This document shows positions 23,971 through 33,079 of a DNA stretch of 34,081 nucleotides, in pieces. The position numbers and the translations under genes are program-made. This DNA comes from CAZDRI01 sp964508055 (lineage in GTDB: Bacteria > Pseudomonadota > Gammaproteobacteria > PS1 > Pseudothioglobaceae), in assembly GCA_964508055.1 (NCBI GenBank), contig CAZDRI010000019.1, positions 1 through 34,081 on the forward strand, given 5' to 3'. The number at the start of each line of letters is the position of its first letter. Position 1 is the first letter of the stretch. The notes beneath the pieces are model-generated. The model did not search any database. It saw only the letters and a program-made list of their open reading frames with translations, and had not been told where the DNA came from.

Positions 23971-24957
23971 ATGAATTTTTTTTCAAAAATTATAACTATA
24001 TTAATTGCTTTATCTTTTTTAGTGTTTAGCGCTAATGCCAAAGAAATAGTAATTAAATTTTCACATGTAACAACTGAAAACACACCTAAGGGTAAAGGTG
24101 CTGTTTTATTACAAAGATTGGTTAAAGAAAGACTTGGCGGCAAGGTTAGAGTTGAAGTATTCCCAAGTTCACAACTTTACACAGACAAAGCAGTTTTAAA
24201 AGCATTACTACTAAACGATGTACAATTAGCTGCACCATCATTATCTAAATTTGGAAAGTTTACAAAAAAGTTAGCTATATTTGACCTACCATTTTTATTT
24301 AAAGATACTAATTCACTAGAATGCTTTACTCAAAGTGGAAAAGGTAAAGAATTATTAAACTCTATGAACAAAAAAGGAATAAAAGGCTTAGGATATTGGT
24401 TAAATGGTATGAAACAAATATCTGCTAATAAACCTTTAATAACTCCTAGCAATGCTAAAGGCCAGAAATTTAGAATTATGTCATCTGATGTATTAGAAGC
24501 TCAGTTTAAAGCTATTGATGCTAATCCTCAAAAAATGTCCTTTGCAGAAGTATATAATTCTTTAGCAACTGGAGTTATTGATGGTCAAGAAAATACTTGG
24601 TCAAATATCCGTTCTAAAAAATTCCACGAAGTTCAATCTGATTTCACAGTTTCTAATCATGGAGTGTTGGAATATATGCTTGTTACTAATAAAAAATTCT
24701 GGGAAAAACTACCATCTGATATTAGAAGCAAGTTAGAAACCATTATTGATGAAGTAACTCAAGCTGTGACTAAGTTTGCTCTTGAAGCTGCTGAAAAAGA
24801 CAGACAAACAGTTATCAATTCTGGTAATACTAATGTTCATTATATTAGTAGTAAAAACCGTGATGAATGGGTTAGTGCTATGAAACCAGTATGGTCAAAA
24901 TTTGAGGACCAAGTTGGCAAAGATAATATTGATGCTGTAGTAGCCTGTAATAAGTAA
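23971..24957 (+). CDS. dctP: TRAP transporter substrate-binding protein, DctP type
   Basis: This periplasmic protein captures the substrate for a TRAP transporter driven by sodium or proton gradients. The 328-aa product has a signal peptide with a predicted cut after FSANA (residue 23). The DctP core follows: IKFSHVTTENTPKGKGA at about 27-43, PSSQLYTDKAVLKAL, LPFLFKDTNSL, and the substrate-site segment GQKFRIMSSDVLEAQ (with the conserved Arg that binds carboxylates), then FAEVYNSLATGVIDGQENTW. It resembles C4-dicarboxylate binders. Being followed by dctQ, dctM and succinate dehydrogenase genes agrees with succinate, fumarate or malate as substrate, though other carboxylates are possible. A strong AAGGGGA site precedes the start. 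Confidence 0.93.
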   Translation: MNFFSKIITILIALSFLVFSANAKEIVIKFSHVTTENTPKGKGAVLLQRLVKERLGGKVRVEVFPSSQLYTDKAVLKALLLNDVQLAAPSLSKFGKFTKKLAIFDLPFLFKDTNSLECFTQSGKGKELLNSMNKKGIKGLGYWLNGMKQISANKPLITPSNAKGQKFRIMSSDVLEAQFKAIDANPQKMSFAEVYNSLATGVIDGQENTWSNIRSKKFHEVQSDFTVSNHGVLEYMLVTNKKFWEKLPSDIRSKLETIIDEVTQAVTKFALEAAEKDRQTVINSGNTNVHYISSKNRDEWVSAMKPVWSKFEDQVGKDNIDAVVACNK

Positions 24958-25515
24958 ATGCGTATAATTTTATCAAAGTTAGAAGAATGGGCTATTGCCA
25001 TTCTTCTAGCTTTGATGACATTAATAACTTTCTCTCAAGTTATTGCTAGATATGTATTTGATTCTGGTGCTGTATGGGCATTAGAAGTAACCACTTATAT
25101 TTTTGCATGGCTGGTTATTTTAGGTGCGTCTTATTGTGTAAAGATAGGCTCACACATTTCAATTGATGTATTTGTTAATTTATTTCCTCGCAATATACGC
25201 CAAATAATGGCATTTGCCTCAGTGTTATTTAGTGTCATTTATTGTGGAATTTTGTTTTATAGCAGTTGGGATTATATTTCTATTTTGTATGATATTGAAG
25301 TGGAAATGGAAGATTTGCCAGTAATGGAGTGGAAAGCTAAAATAATTCTTCCTATAGGTTTTGCTTTAATATTGTATAGGCTTTTAGAGTTAGTGCCAAA
25401 AATTTATAAAAATGAAATACCATCATTACACTTCTACACTGAATTAGAAAGCGAATTAGAAGAGCAAGCTAAAAGAGAAATGCAAGAAGTAGCTGATATA
25501 GAGGGTGGTAAATAA
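24958..25515 (+). CDS. dctQ: TRAP transporter small permease, DctQ type
   Basis: This is the small membrane subunit of the tripartite TRAP transporter. The 185-aa protein has four hydrophobic segments (about 12-32, 46-64, 78-100 and 122-142) and the conserved block VTTYIFAWLVILGASYCVKIGSHISIDVF, of which WLVILGASY and HISIDV are the usual landmarks. The start codon abuts the dctP stop with no spacer. The acidic C-terminal tail (Glu-rich, about 155-185) is soluble. dctM begins three bases after the stop. Confidence 0.93.
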   Translation: MRIILSKLEEWAIAILLALMTLITFSQVIARYVFDSGAVWALEVTTYIFAWLVILGASYCVKIGSHISIDVFVNLFPRNIRQIMAFASVLFSVIYCGILFYSSWDYISILYDIEVEMEDLPVMEWKAKIILPIGFALILYRLLELVPKIYKNEIPSLHFYTELESELEEQAKREMQEVADIEGGK

Positions 25516-25518
25516 ATA

Positions 25519-26820
25519 ATGGTTATTGCAATTTTATTTATAACACTTTTTGCTCTTATGGCAATTGGAGTACCTGTTGCCATTGCTCTTGGATTATCTA
25601 GTATTACTATTATTGTATTTTTTGGTGATGAAAGCATTACATCTCTTGCAGGTAAGTTTTTTAATGCTATGGAACATTACACATTAATGGCAATACCGTT
25701 TTTTGTACTTGCATCTGCATTTTTAACAAGAGGTGGAGCTGCTAAAAGATTAGTTAACTTTGCCCTAGAAACTGTAGGTTGGATTAGAGGTGGTTTTGCT
25801 ATGGCATCTGTATTAGCTTGTATGATGTTTGCTGCTATTTCTGGTTCGTCTCCTGCAACTGTAGTAGCAATTGGGTCAATTGTAATTGCAGGTATGGTTA
25901 AAAATGGTTATTCACAAGAATTTGCTGCAGGTGTTATAGGTAGTGCTGGAACTATGGGTATATTAATACCTCCTTCTATTGTTATGGTGGTATATGCTGC
26001 TGCTACTGAAGTATCTGTTGGTAGAATGTTTATCGCTGGTGTTTTTCCTGGGATTATTATAGGTCTTATGATGATGATAGCTATTTACATTACTGCTCAT
26101 AAAAAAGGTTTTCCTAAACAATCTTTTAAAGGATTTATATCATGGGCTAAATCAGCTATAGATGCATCGGGTGGCTTATTTCTAATAGTTATTATTATGG
26201 GTGGTATTTATGGTGGCATATTTACTCCTACAGAAGCTGCTGCAGTTGCCTGTGTTTATGCTTTTATTATTGCAGTATTTGTCTATAAAGATGTTCAATT
26301 AAAAGAAACATTACATGTTTTAGCTCAAGCAGGCAAAACTAGTGTTATGTTAATGTTTATTATTACTAATGCTCTTATATTTGCTTTTGTATTAACAACT
26401 GAAAGAATACCTCATGAAATCGCCCAATATATAACTGAAATTGGTTTAGCACCATGGCAGTTTTTACTTTTAGTAAATGTAATTTTACTTATTGCAGGTA
26501 ACTTTATGGAACCATCTGGCATATTGTTAATAATGGCTCCTATTTTATTTCCAATTGCAATGGAGTTAGGTATAGACCCTATTCATTTAGGAATTATTAT
26601 GGTGGTAAACATGGAAATAGGGATGTTAACTCCCCCAGTTGGACTTAACTTATTTGTAACCTCTGGTATTACAGGTATGCCTATGACTAAAGTTATTAAA
26701 GCTTCATTTCCTTGGCTAATATTATTATTAGTATTTTTAATTGTAATAACATATATACCAACCATTTCTACTTACTTACCTAATTTATTAATGGGACCTG
26801 AAATAGTTGAGTTGTATTAA
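25519..26820 (+). CDS. dctM: TRAP transporter large permease, DctM type
   Basis: This is the main transport subunit, carrying the substrate path and the ion coupling. The 433-aa protein is hydrophobic throughout with about 12-13 membrane segments. Recognised landmarks include FNAMEHYTLMAIPFFVLASA (about 48-67), ISGSSPATVVAIGSI (about 109-123), GSAGTMGILIPPSIVMVVYA (about 141-160), a GGIYGGIFTPTEAAAVA block near the middle, and GMLTPPVGLNLFV close to the C-terminus. All fit the DctM family at full length. The gene for the 165-aa unknown protein starts eight bases after the stop. Confidence 0.95.
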   Translation: MVIAILFITLFALMAIGVPVAIALGLSSITIIVFFGDESITSLAGKFFNAMEHYTLMAIPFFVLASAFLTRGGAAKRLVNFALETVGWIRGGFAMASVLACMMFAAISGSSPATVVAIGSIVIAGMVKNGYSQEFAAGVIGSAGTMGILIPPSIVMVVYAAATEVSVGRMFIAGVFPGIIIGLMMMIAIYITAHKKGFPKQSFKGFISWAKSAIDASGGLFLIVIIMGGIYGGIFTPTEAAAVACVYAFIIAVFVYKDVQLKETLHVLAQAGKTSVMLMFIITNALIFAFVLTTERIPHEIAQYITEIGLAPWQFLLLVNVILLIAGNFMEPSGILLIMAPILFPIAMELGIDPIHLGIIMVVNMEIGMLTPPVGLNLFVTSGITGMPMTKVIKASFPWLILLLVFLIVITYIPTISTYLPNLLMGPEIVELY

Positions 26821-26828
26821 ATAAACAT

Positions 26829-27326
26829 ATGGAACTGCATAAAATACACAAAAACTCTATAGCATTAGCTTTAGAGAAAGCAAAGCAATATAGAACTTTA
26901 TTAGAACCTGAAATAGCAATTAGCATTTGTTTAGATATTTTAGAAATAGATGAAGATAATCAGAATACTTTAGTTGTTTATATTTTAGCTTTGACAGACC
27001 AGCTATCTCACACTCATAAAAAAACTTATGAGAGAAAAGTAATACAAGCTATTAGTAAATTAAAGTCTAAATATGAAAAACTCTACTACACTGGTATTTT
27101 TTATGAGAGAAAAGCTAGAGCTATGCTAAAACATTCAATGTCACATAATTTTGCTTATGATGTTTTCACAAAAGCAATGGATTTTTATGAACAAGCTAGA
27201 AAAATACACCCAAAAGGCAATGATGATGCTATATTACGCAGTAATAGCTGTATTAGAACTATAGAAAAATATAAACTAAAACCTAAAAAAGACTCTTCAA
27301 ATTCATATCATAGTTATGATTATTAA
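26829..27326 (+). CDS. Unknown helical, TPR-like protein between dctM and sdhC
   Basis: I do not recognise this 165-aa protein. It is soluble, with no signal peptide or membrane segment, and looks entirely alpha-helical. The segment PEIAISICLDILEIDEDNQ (about 32-50) reads like one TPR helix pair, and YDVFTKAMDFYEQARKIHP (about 118-136) like a second. The middle is Lys- and Tyr-rich, with a FYERKARAML stretch. The tail (from about 150) is Ser-, Tyr- and Lys-rich and probably disordered. It lies 8 bases after dctM and 2 bases before sdhC, so it is almost surely co-transcribed. A role in assembling or regulating the dehydrogenase or transporter would fit a TPR-like protein, but only position supports that. 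Confidence 0.75.
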   Translation: MELHKIHKNSIALALEKAKQYRTLLEPEIAISICLDILEIDEDNQNTLVVYILALTDQLSHTHKKTYERKVIQAISKLKSKYEKLYYTGIFYERKARAMLKHSMSHNFAYDVFTKAMDFYEQARKIHPKGNDDAILRSNSCIRTIEKYKLKPKKDSSNSYHSYDY

Positions 27327-27328
27327 AG

Positions 27329-27922
27329 ATGGCTAAGCTTTCAACTTTAAAGCATAAAAAATTAATGGCAATTGCAGGCTTAGTAATGTTTAGTTACTTA
27401 GCACTTCATATGTTTAGTAATCTTAATTATTTTTATGGTGCTGAAAATTACAATAATTTCTACACTTGGTTTCATAATTCTTATGTGCTTCGTTGGACTA
27501 TTGTCATCTTGTTATTATTTAGTATTATTCTCCATGTCCGTGTCGGAGTTATGCGTCAACTTGATAATAATAAAAAGCGTTCTATAAAATATAAAGTATC
27601 TTACCCTGATTACATCCCTAGAACTATTGCTTGGTCAGGAGCTTTAACATTACTTGCATTTATAACTTTTCATGTTATTCAAATGCAATTTGTAGCAAAT
27701 AATGATTTTTACACTAAGATTACTAATATTTTTACTAATCCATTTATGTTGATTATTTATTTTTTTGGTTTTGCATCTTTAACAGCACACTTATATCATT
27801 CATTTTCTAATGTTTCTCAGACTATGGGAGTTAAAACAAAGAAAAATAAAATAACAATTTTTACTATATTATTTATATTGATTGGCGGATTTGTTAGCGT
27901 ACCTATTTATATTTTATTATGA
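27329..27922 (+). CDS. sdhC: Succinate dehydrogenase cytochrome b subunit (b558 type)
   Basis: This single membrane anchor binds heme and quinone for the succinate dehydrogenase/fumarate reductase complex. The 197-aa protein has five hydrophobic segments. Histidines in four of them fit axial ligands for two b hemes: LALHMFSN (about H22), IILHVRVG (about H64), ITFHVIQ and TAHLYHSF. This is the one-piece anchor of the B-type enzymes, unlike the sdhCD pair of E. coli-like gammaproteobacteria. It starts two bases after the unknown gene, and sdhA begins before its stop codon is complete (a four-base overlap). Confidence 0.9.
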   Translation: MAKLSTLKHKKLMAIAGLVMFSYLALHMFSNLNYFYGAENYNNFYTWFHNSYVLRWTIVILLLFSIILHVRVGVMRQLDNNKKRSIKYKVSYPDYIPRTIAWSGALTLLAFITFHVIQMQFVANNDFYTKITNIFTNPFMLIIYFFGFASLTAHLYHSFSNVSQTMGVKTKKNKITIFTILFILIGGFVSVPIYILL

Positions 27923-29853
27923 CTACTACCTTAAACACTCATGAGCCAACAGGACCATTAGAAAATAGATGGAGTAAACACACTTTTGATTTAAATATTA
28001 TTGCACCACAAAATAGGAAAAAATACCAAATAATTGTGGTTGGTTCTGGTCTTGCAGGAGCAAGTTTAAGTGCTTCTTTAGGTGAAATGGGCTACAAGGT
28101 AAAATCATTTTGCTTTCAAGATAGCCCTCGTCGTGCTCACTCAATAGCAGCTCAAGGCGGTATAAATGCTGCTAAAAATTATCAAAATGATAGTGATAGT
28201 GTGTGGCGCTTATTTTATGACACAATCAAAGGTGGTGATTTTCGTGCCCGTGAATCAAATGTATATCGTTTGGCTGATATTAGTAATAGGATTATTGATC
28301 AAGCTGTGGCACAAGGCGTACCTTTCGCTAGAGAATATAGTGGACATCTAGCAAATAGGTCTTTTGGTGGAGCTCAAGTATCTAGAACTTTTTATGCTAG
28401 AGGGCAAACAGGACAACAATTGCTTTTAGGTGCATATCAAGCAATGGCAAGACAAATTGATAAAGGCACTATTAAACATTACTCTCGTAGCGAAATGTTA
28501 GAAATAATTAAGGTTGATAATAAAGCTAGAGGTATAGTGGTTAGAAATTTAATAACTGGAAAATTAAAAGCCCATTTAGCTGATTGCGTTGTATTATGCA
28601 CTGGTGGTTATAGTAATGTTTTTTACCTATCAACTAATGCAAAGGGCTGTAATGCTTCAGCTGCTTGGAGAGCTTATAAACAAGGTGCTTATTTTGCTAA
28701 TCCTTGTTTTACTCAAATACATCCAACTTGCATACCGCAAAGTGGGCATTACCAATCAAAACTTACACTTATGAGTGAGTCTTTGAGAAATGATGGCAGA
28801 ATTTGGGCTCCTAAAAACATTGATGACTGTGCAAAAAAACCTCAAGCTATAAAAGAAGAAGACAGAGATTATTTTTTAGAAAGAATGTATCCTGCTTTTG
28901 CAAATTTAGTGCCAAGAGATATTGCATCTCGTGCAGTAAAACATATATGTGACGAAGGCAAAGGAGTAGGTGCGAAAATACATGGTAAAAGATTAGGAGT
29001 TTATTTAGATTTTTCTAAAGCAATTGAAAAGTTAGGCTTTGATACCATAAAAGAAAAATACGGTAATCTTTTTGAAATGTATCAAAGAATAACAGGTGAT
29101 AACCCTTATAAAACTCCAATGAAAATATATCCTGCAGTGCATTACACTATGGGCGGGTTATGGGTTGATTATAATTTAATGACAACTATTGAAGGTCTAT
29201 TTGCTGGAGGAGAAGCTAACTTTTCTGACCATGGTGCAAACCGTTTAGGTGCATCTGCTTTAATGCAAGGTTTAGCTGATGGTTATTTTATACTGCCACA
29301 GACCGTTACTAACTATCTTGCCAATAATAAATCTGTGGTTATTGATAAAAAACATCCAGAAGTCCAAAAAAGCCTAAAAGCCACTAAAGATAGAATTAAT
29401 AAACTATTAAATGCACCAAATCCTAAACACTCTCCAACTTACTTTCATCAAAAATTAGGTAGGATTTTATGGGATAGCTGTGGAATGTTACGCAAAAAAA
29501 ATGAACTTAAAAATGCTATTGATAAGATAATAAAATTAAAAGATTCATTTTGGCAAAATATCAAAATAACCGATAAAAATGATACTCTTAATCAAACTTT
29601 AGAATATGCTGGTAGAGTTGCTGATTTTATTGAATTAGGTATTTTAATGTGCAAAGATGCTCTAACTAGAGAAGAATCTTGCGGTTGTCATTCTAGAGAA
29701 GAGCATTTAAACAAAGATGGTGAAGCTAAAAGAAATGATGATGATTATGCGTTTATTTCAGCATGGCAATTTAAAGATGATAAAGAGCCTAAATTATATA
29801 AAGATTATTTACAATTTGAATTTATCCAACCTACTATTAGAAACTACAAATAA
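27919..29853 (+). CDS. sdhA: Succinate dehydrogenase/fumarate reductase flavoprotein subunit
   Basis: This subunit oxidises succinate to fumarate (or the reverse) on covalently bound FAD. The 644-aa protein begins with an FAD-binding fold IIVVGSGLAGASLSASLGEM (about 38-57). H74 in RRAHSIAAQGG is the predicted flavin-linked histidine. The capping and active-site segments are present: TQIHPTCIPQSGHYQ, LVPRDIASRAV with the catalytic Arg, and VHYTMGGLWVDY. GGEANFSDHGANRLGASAL closes the FAD site. It shows the sequence style of B-type (Bacillus or Bacteroidetes-like) enzymes. Direction of catalysis cannot be read from sequence, but the neighbouring cbb3 oxidase favours succinate oxidation. The stop overlaps the sdhB start by one base. 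Confidence 0.95.
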   Translation: MTTTLNTHEPTGPLENRWSKHTFDLNIIAPQNRKKYQIIVVGSGLAGASLSASLGEMGYKVKSFCFQDSPRRAHSIAAQGGINAAKNYQNDSDSVWRLFYDTIKGGDFRARESNVYRLADISNRIIDQAVAQGVPFAREYSGHLANRSFGGAQVSRTFYARGQTGQQLLLGAYQAMARQIDKGTIKHYSRSEMLEIIKVDNKARGIVVRNLITGKLKAHLADCVVLCTGGYSNVFYLSTNAKGCNASAAWRAYKQGAYFANPCFTQIHPTCIPQSGHYQSKLTLMSESLRNDGRIWAPKNIDDCAKKPQAIKEEDRDYFLERMYPAFANLVPRDIASRAVKHICDEGKGVGAKIHGKRLGVYLDFSKAIEKLGFDTIKEKYGNLFEMYQRITGDNPYKTPMKIYPAVHYTMGGLWVDYNLMTTIEGLFAGGEANFSDHGANRLGASALMQGLADGYFILPQTVTNYLANNKSVVIDKKHPEVQKSLKATKDRINKLLNAPNPKHSPTYFHQKLGRILWDSCGMLRKKNELKNAIDKIIKLKDSFWQNIKITDKNDTLNQTLEYAGRVADFIELGILMCKDALTREESCGCHSREEHLNKDGEAKRNDDDYAFISAWQFKDDKEPKLYKDYLQFEFIQPTIRNYK

Positions 29854-30587
29854 TGAAATTTAAACTTAACATCTGGCGCCAAAAAGATAAAAATAGTATA
29901 GGTAGTTTTATAAGTTATGAAATAGATAATATTGATGGTGATACTTCATTTTTAGAGATGTTGGATCAGTTAAATGAGCAATTAATTATAAAAGGTGAAG
30001 ATGCTATTGTATTTGATTATGATTGTAGAGAAGGAATATGCGGTGCTTGTGGATTGGTTATTAACGGCTACCCGCATGGTGAGCAAAAATCTACCACAAC
30101 TTGTCAACTTTATATGCGGGAATATGAAAATTTAAAAGAGCTATGGATAGAGCCTTGGCGTGCTAATGCTTTTCCTGTTATCAAAGATTTAACAGTAGAT
30201 AGATCATCACTTGATAAATTAATCCAATCTGGAGGTTATGTATCTGTAAATACTGGTTCTGCTTTAGAGGCAAATACCATATTAATAAATAAAGAAAATG
30301 CCGATAAAGCATTTAACTCAGCCCAATGTATTGGTTGTGGGGCTTGTATTGCTGTATGTCCTAACGCATCTGCTACCCTTTTTATTGCCGCTAAAGTAAC
30401 ACACTTAGCAAATCTACCTCAAGGAGCAACAGAAAATAAATCACGAACAGTAAATATGCTAGCTAAAATGGAAGAACTTGATTTTGGAAATTGTTCTAAT
30501 CATAAACATTGTGAAGCTGTTTGCCCGAAAAATATCACTGTTAATAATATAGTGCAGATGAATAAAATTATAAATACTGTAATTTGA
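29853..30587 (+). CDS. sdhB: Succinate dehydrogenase/fumarate reductase iron-sulfur subunit
   Basis: This subunit passes electrons from the flavin to the membrane quinone site through three iron-sulfur clusters. The 244-aa protein has the [2Fe-2S] cysteines in DCREGICGACG (about 63-73) plus C in TTTCQLY. The ferredoxin-like C-terminal half has CIGCGACIAVCPNA (about 159-172), with the remaining ligands in the CSNHKHCEAVCPKN region (about 212-225). All cluster cysteines appear present. It closes the run that began with dctP. A 160-bp AT-rich gap to ccoN follows, with no hairpin terminator that I can see. Confidence 0.95.
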   Translation: MKFKLNIWRQKDKNSIGSFISYEIDNIDGDTSFLEMLDQLNEQLIIKGEDAIVFDYDCREGICGACGLVINGYPHGEQKSTTTCQLYMREYENLKELWIEPWRANAFPVIKDLTVDRSSLDKLIQSGGYVSVNTGSALEANTILINKENADKAFNSAQCIGCGACIAVCPNASATLFIAAKVTHLANLPQGATENKSRTVNMLAKMEELDFGNCSNHKHCEAVCPKNITVNNIVQMNKIINTVI

Positions 30588-30747
30588 AAATTTATTGTAC
30601 AAGTTCAGAAACAAAAAACATATATATTAATATTAAAAATAAAGTTTATAATAATGAAGATAATTAATAATTATTTAATAATAATCATTGTATAATTAAA
30701 AAAATTTAAAAATCAGTATAGGATAATTAATAAATAAGGAGTTTTAG

Positions 30748-32166
30748 ATGGACATATCGGAAAGATACAATACAGAAGTTATTAAATGGTTCTCAATTAT
30801 GGCTACTATCTATTTGGTGGTTGGTGTTACTGTTGGAGTGTACATTGCATCTGAATTAGCTTGGCCTTTTTTAAATTTTGATATAGCTGAAATTTCTTTT
30901 GGTCGTTTAAGACCCTTACATACTAATGCTGTTATTTTTGCTTTTGGAGGTTCCACTTTAATGGCAACTGCATTTTATGTAGTGCAAAGAACAAATCAAA
31001 CTAAGCTTTGGAGTAATAAAATGGCTTGGTTTACTTTTTGGGGTTGGAATTTAATTATTGTTCTAGCTGTTCTTACCTTGCCTTTAGGCTTTACTCAAGG
31101 TAAAGAATATGCAGAATTAGAATGGCCTATTGATATTTTAATAACAGTTGTGTGGGCATCATACTTATACAACTTTGTTATGACCATACATATTCGTGAT
31201 AGAAAAAAAGTTCCACATGTGTATGTATCCAATTGGTTTTTCTTAGGAATGATGATAATGATTACTTATCTTCATGTAGTGAATAACCTTTCTATTCCAG
31301 TAGAGTGGAATAAATCATATTCTATATTTTCAGGAGTTCAAGATGCAATGATCCAGTGGTGGTGGGGTCATAATGCTGTAGGTTTCTTCTTAACTGCCGG
31401 CTTTTTAGGGATTATGTATTATTTTGTGCCAAAACAAGCCGAAAGACCTATTTATTCTTATCGTCTTTCTGTTATCCATTTCTGGGCATTAATGTTTGGT
31501 TATGTTTGGTTAGGAGCTCATCATTTACAATACACTGCTCTTCCTGATTGGGCAGGTTCATTAGGTGCTGTTATTTCATTAGCTATGATTATCCCTTCAT
31601 GGGGTGGTGCTTTAAATGGAATTTTAACTTTAAGTGGCGCTTGGGATAGATTAAGAGAAGATTATATTTTAAGATTTATGATAATTTCTCTTGCTTTTTA
31701 TGCAATGAGCACTTTTGAAGGACCAGTGATGTCATCAAAAACTGTAAATGCTCTTTCACATTATACTGATTGGACTATAGGTCATGTTCATTCAGGAGCA
31801 TTGGGATGGGTTGCAATGGTTTCAATAGGGGCTATATATCATATGATTGAAAAATTATGGAATACTAAGATATATTCAGTAGGTTTAGTAAATCTACATT
31901 TTTGGATGGCGACTATAGGGACAGTGTTTTATATTGTTGCCATGTGGATATCTGGGATTATGCAGGGTTTAATGTGGAGAGCTTATGATGATTATGGAAC
32001 ATTAGCTTACACATTTGCAGAATCAGTTGCAGAAATGCATCCATATTATGTGTTAAGAGCTGTAGGAGGCCTTATATTTACCCTAGGAGCAGTTGTTATG
32101 TTGTTTAATGTAATTATGACTGTTTATAAGGTTAGCAGTGTTGAAAAAGAAACAGTTACAGCTTAA
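30748..32166 (+). CDS. ccoN: cbb3-type cytochrome c oxidase subunit I, CcoN
   Basis: CcoN is the catalytic subunit of the high-affinity C-type oxidase that reduces oxygen at low concentration. The 472-aa protein has 12 predicted membrane segments. Heme and copper ligands are visible: H58 in RPLHTNA, H208 in WWWGHNAVGF and H258-H259 in GAHHLQY for the copper, and H346 and H348 in GHVHSGALGW for the hemes. Y252 in FGYVWLG is the expected cross-linking tyrosine. AAGGAG lies six bases before the start. It leads ccoNOQP. I looked for an FNR/ANR box (TTGAT-N4-ATCAA) in the upstream 160 bp and saw none. Confidence 0.97.
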   Translation: MDISERYNTEVIKWFSIMATIYLVVGVTVGVYIASELAWPFLNFDIAEISFGRLRPLHTNAVIFAFGGSTLMATAFYVVQRTNQTKLWSNKMAWFTFWGWNLIIVLAVLTLPLGFTQGKEYAELEWPIDILITVVWASYLYNFVMTIHIRDRKKVPHVYVSNWFFLGMMIMITYLHVVNNLSIPVEWNKSYSIFSGVQDAMIQWWWGHNAVGFFLTAGFLGIMYYFVPKQAERPIYSYRLSVIHFWALMFGYVWLGAHHLQYTALPDWAGSLGAVISLAMIIPSWGGALNGILTLSGAWDRLREDYILRFMIISLAFYAMSTFEGPVMSSKTVNALSHYTDWTIGHVHSGALGWVAMVSIGAIYHMIEKLWNTKIYSVGLVNLHFWMATIGTVFYIVAMWISGIMQGLMWRAYDDYGTLAYTFAESVAEMHPYYVLRAVGGLIFTLGAVVMLFNVIMTVYKVSSVEKETVTA

Positions 32167-32177
32167 GGAGAATTACT

Positions 32178-32915
32178 ATGGCAAGAAATAATAATAAACA
32201 AAGTTTTCAACAATTTTTAGAAAAAAATGTTTTTGCATTAATGTTGGGTTTAGCCTTATCAGTTTCCTTAGCTGGTATTGTAGAGATTGTGCCTCTATTT
32301 ACTATTTCTTCAACAATGGAAGATAAAAGGCTTGGTCCAGATGGCAAACCATTATTTCCAAATCTTACTTGGCAAAGAGGAGTTGGACAAAAATTATCTG
32401 ACTGGAAGCCTGGCGATGGAGTAAGACCATACAAAGCATTAGAATTAGCAGGGAGAGATATTTACTTAAGAGAAGGTTGTTACTTGTGTCATTCACAAAT
32501 GATTAGGCCTTTTAGGGATGAAAAAGAAAGATATGGCCATTATTCGCTAGCTGTAGAATCACAATATAATCATCCTTTTCAGTGGGGTTCTAAGAGGACT
32601 GGACCTGATTTAGCTAGAGTTGGAGGCAAGTACTCAGACGAATGGCATTTATTACATTTAAGAAAACCAAGAGCTGTAGTGCCTGAATCAGTAATGCCTA
32701 ATTATGGTTTCTTAGATAAAGGAAAAGTTAGTGCTTTAGGAATTCAAAAAAGAATGAAAGCAATGCGTTTAATAGGAGTTCCTTATACTGATGATGATAT
32801 TAAAGATGCTGCAAATGAAGTTCATGGTAAAACTGAAATGCAAGCCGTTATTGCTTACCTTCAAGTGTTAGGAACAATGATTGAATTTGAAGATGGAGCT
32901 GAGTATAGAGAATAA
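32178..32915 (+). CDS. ccoO: cbb3-type cytochrome c oxidase monoheme subunit, CcoO
   Basis: CcoO is a membrane-anchored c-type cytochrome that feeds electrons to CcoN. The 245-aa protein has one N-terminal membrane anchor (about 18-42) and a periplasmic domain with the heme motif CYLCH (C101, C104, H105) inside REGCYLCHSQMIRPFRDE. An axial Met candidate lies in SVMPNYGF. Length and motif order match the family. It starts 11 bases after ccoN with a GGAG site, and ccoQ follows three bases after its stop. Confidence 0.96.
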   Translation: MARNNNKQSFQQFLEKNVFALMLGLALSVSLAGIVEIVPLFTISSTMEDKRLGPDGKPLFPNLTWQRGVGQKLSDWKPGDGVRPYKALELAGRDIYLREGCYLCHSQMIRPFRDEKERYGHYSLAVESQYNHPFQWGSKRTGPDLARVGGKYSDEWHLLHLRKPRAVVPESVMPNYGFLDKGKVSALGIQKRMKAMRLIGVPYTDDDIKDAANEVHGKTEMQAVIAYLQVLGTMIEFEDGAEYRE

Positions 32916-32918
32916 GTA

Positions 32919-33062
32919 ATGATGACGGCAATTGATTGGTTTGGGACAATTGTAACTGTAATTGTATTCATAATTATTTTAATAGCCTATGTATATGCTT
33001 TTATACCGAAGAATAAAAAAAAGTTTGATGAAATTAAAAAAATACCATTTAATGACGAATAA
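32919..33062 (+). CDS. ccoQ: cbb3-type oxidase small subunit CcoQ
   Basis: This is a 47-aa, single-span membrane peptide. It starts with a double Met (MMTAIDWFGT), has a membrane helix at about 9-29 (IVTVIVFIIILIAYVYAF), then PKNKKKFDEIKKIPFNDE, the short charged tail typical of CcoQ. CcoQ stabilises the complex and the association of CcoP with the core. The position between ccoO (3-base gap) and ccoP (17-base gap) makes the call secure despite the short length. Either of the two first ATG codons could be the start. Confidence 0.88.
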   Translation: MMTAIDWFGTIVTVIVFIIILIAYVYAFIPKNKKKFDEIKKIPFNDE

Positions 33063-33079
33063 ATAATACGGAGAATGTT

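Noticed and set aside
30588..30747. FNR/ANR box upstream of ccoN
   Set aside because: The nearest sequence, TTGTACAAGTTCAG, does not match the TTGAT-N4-ATCAA pattern in either half.
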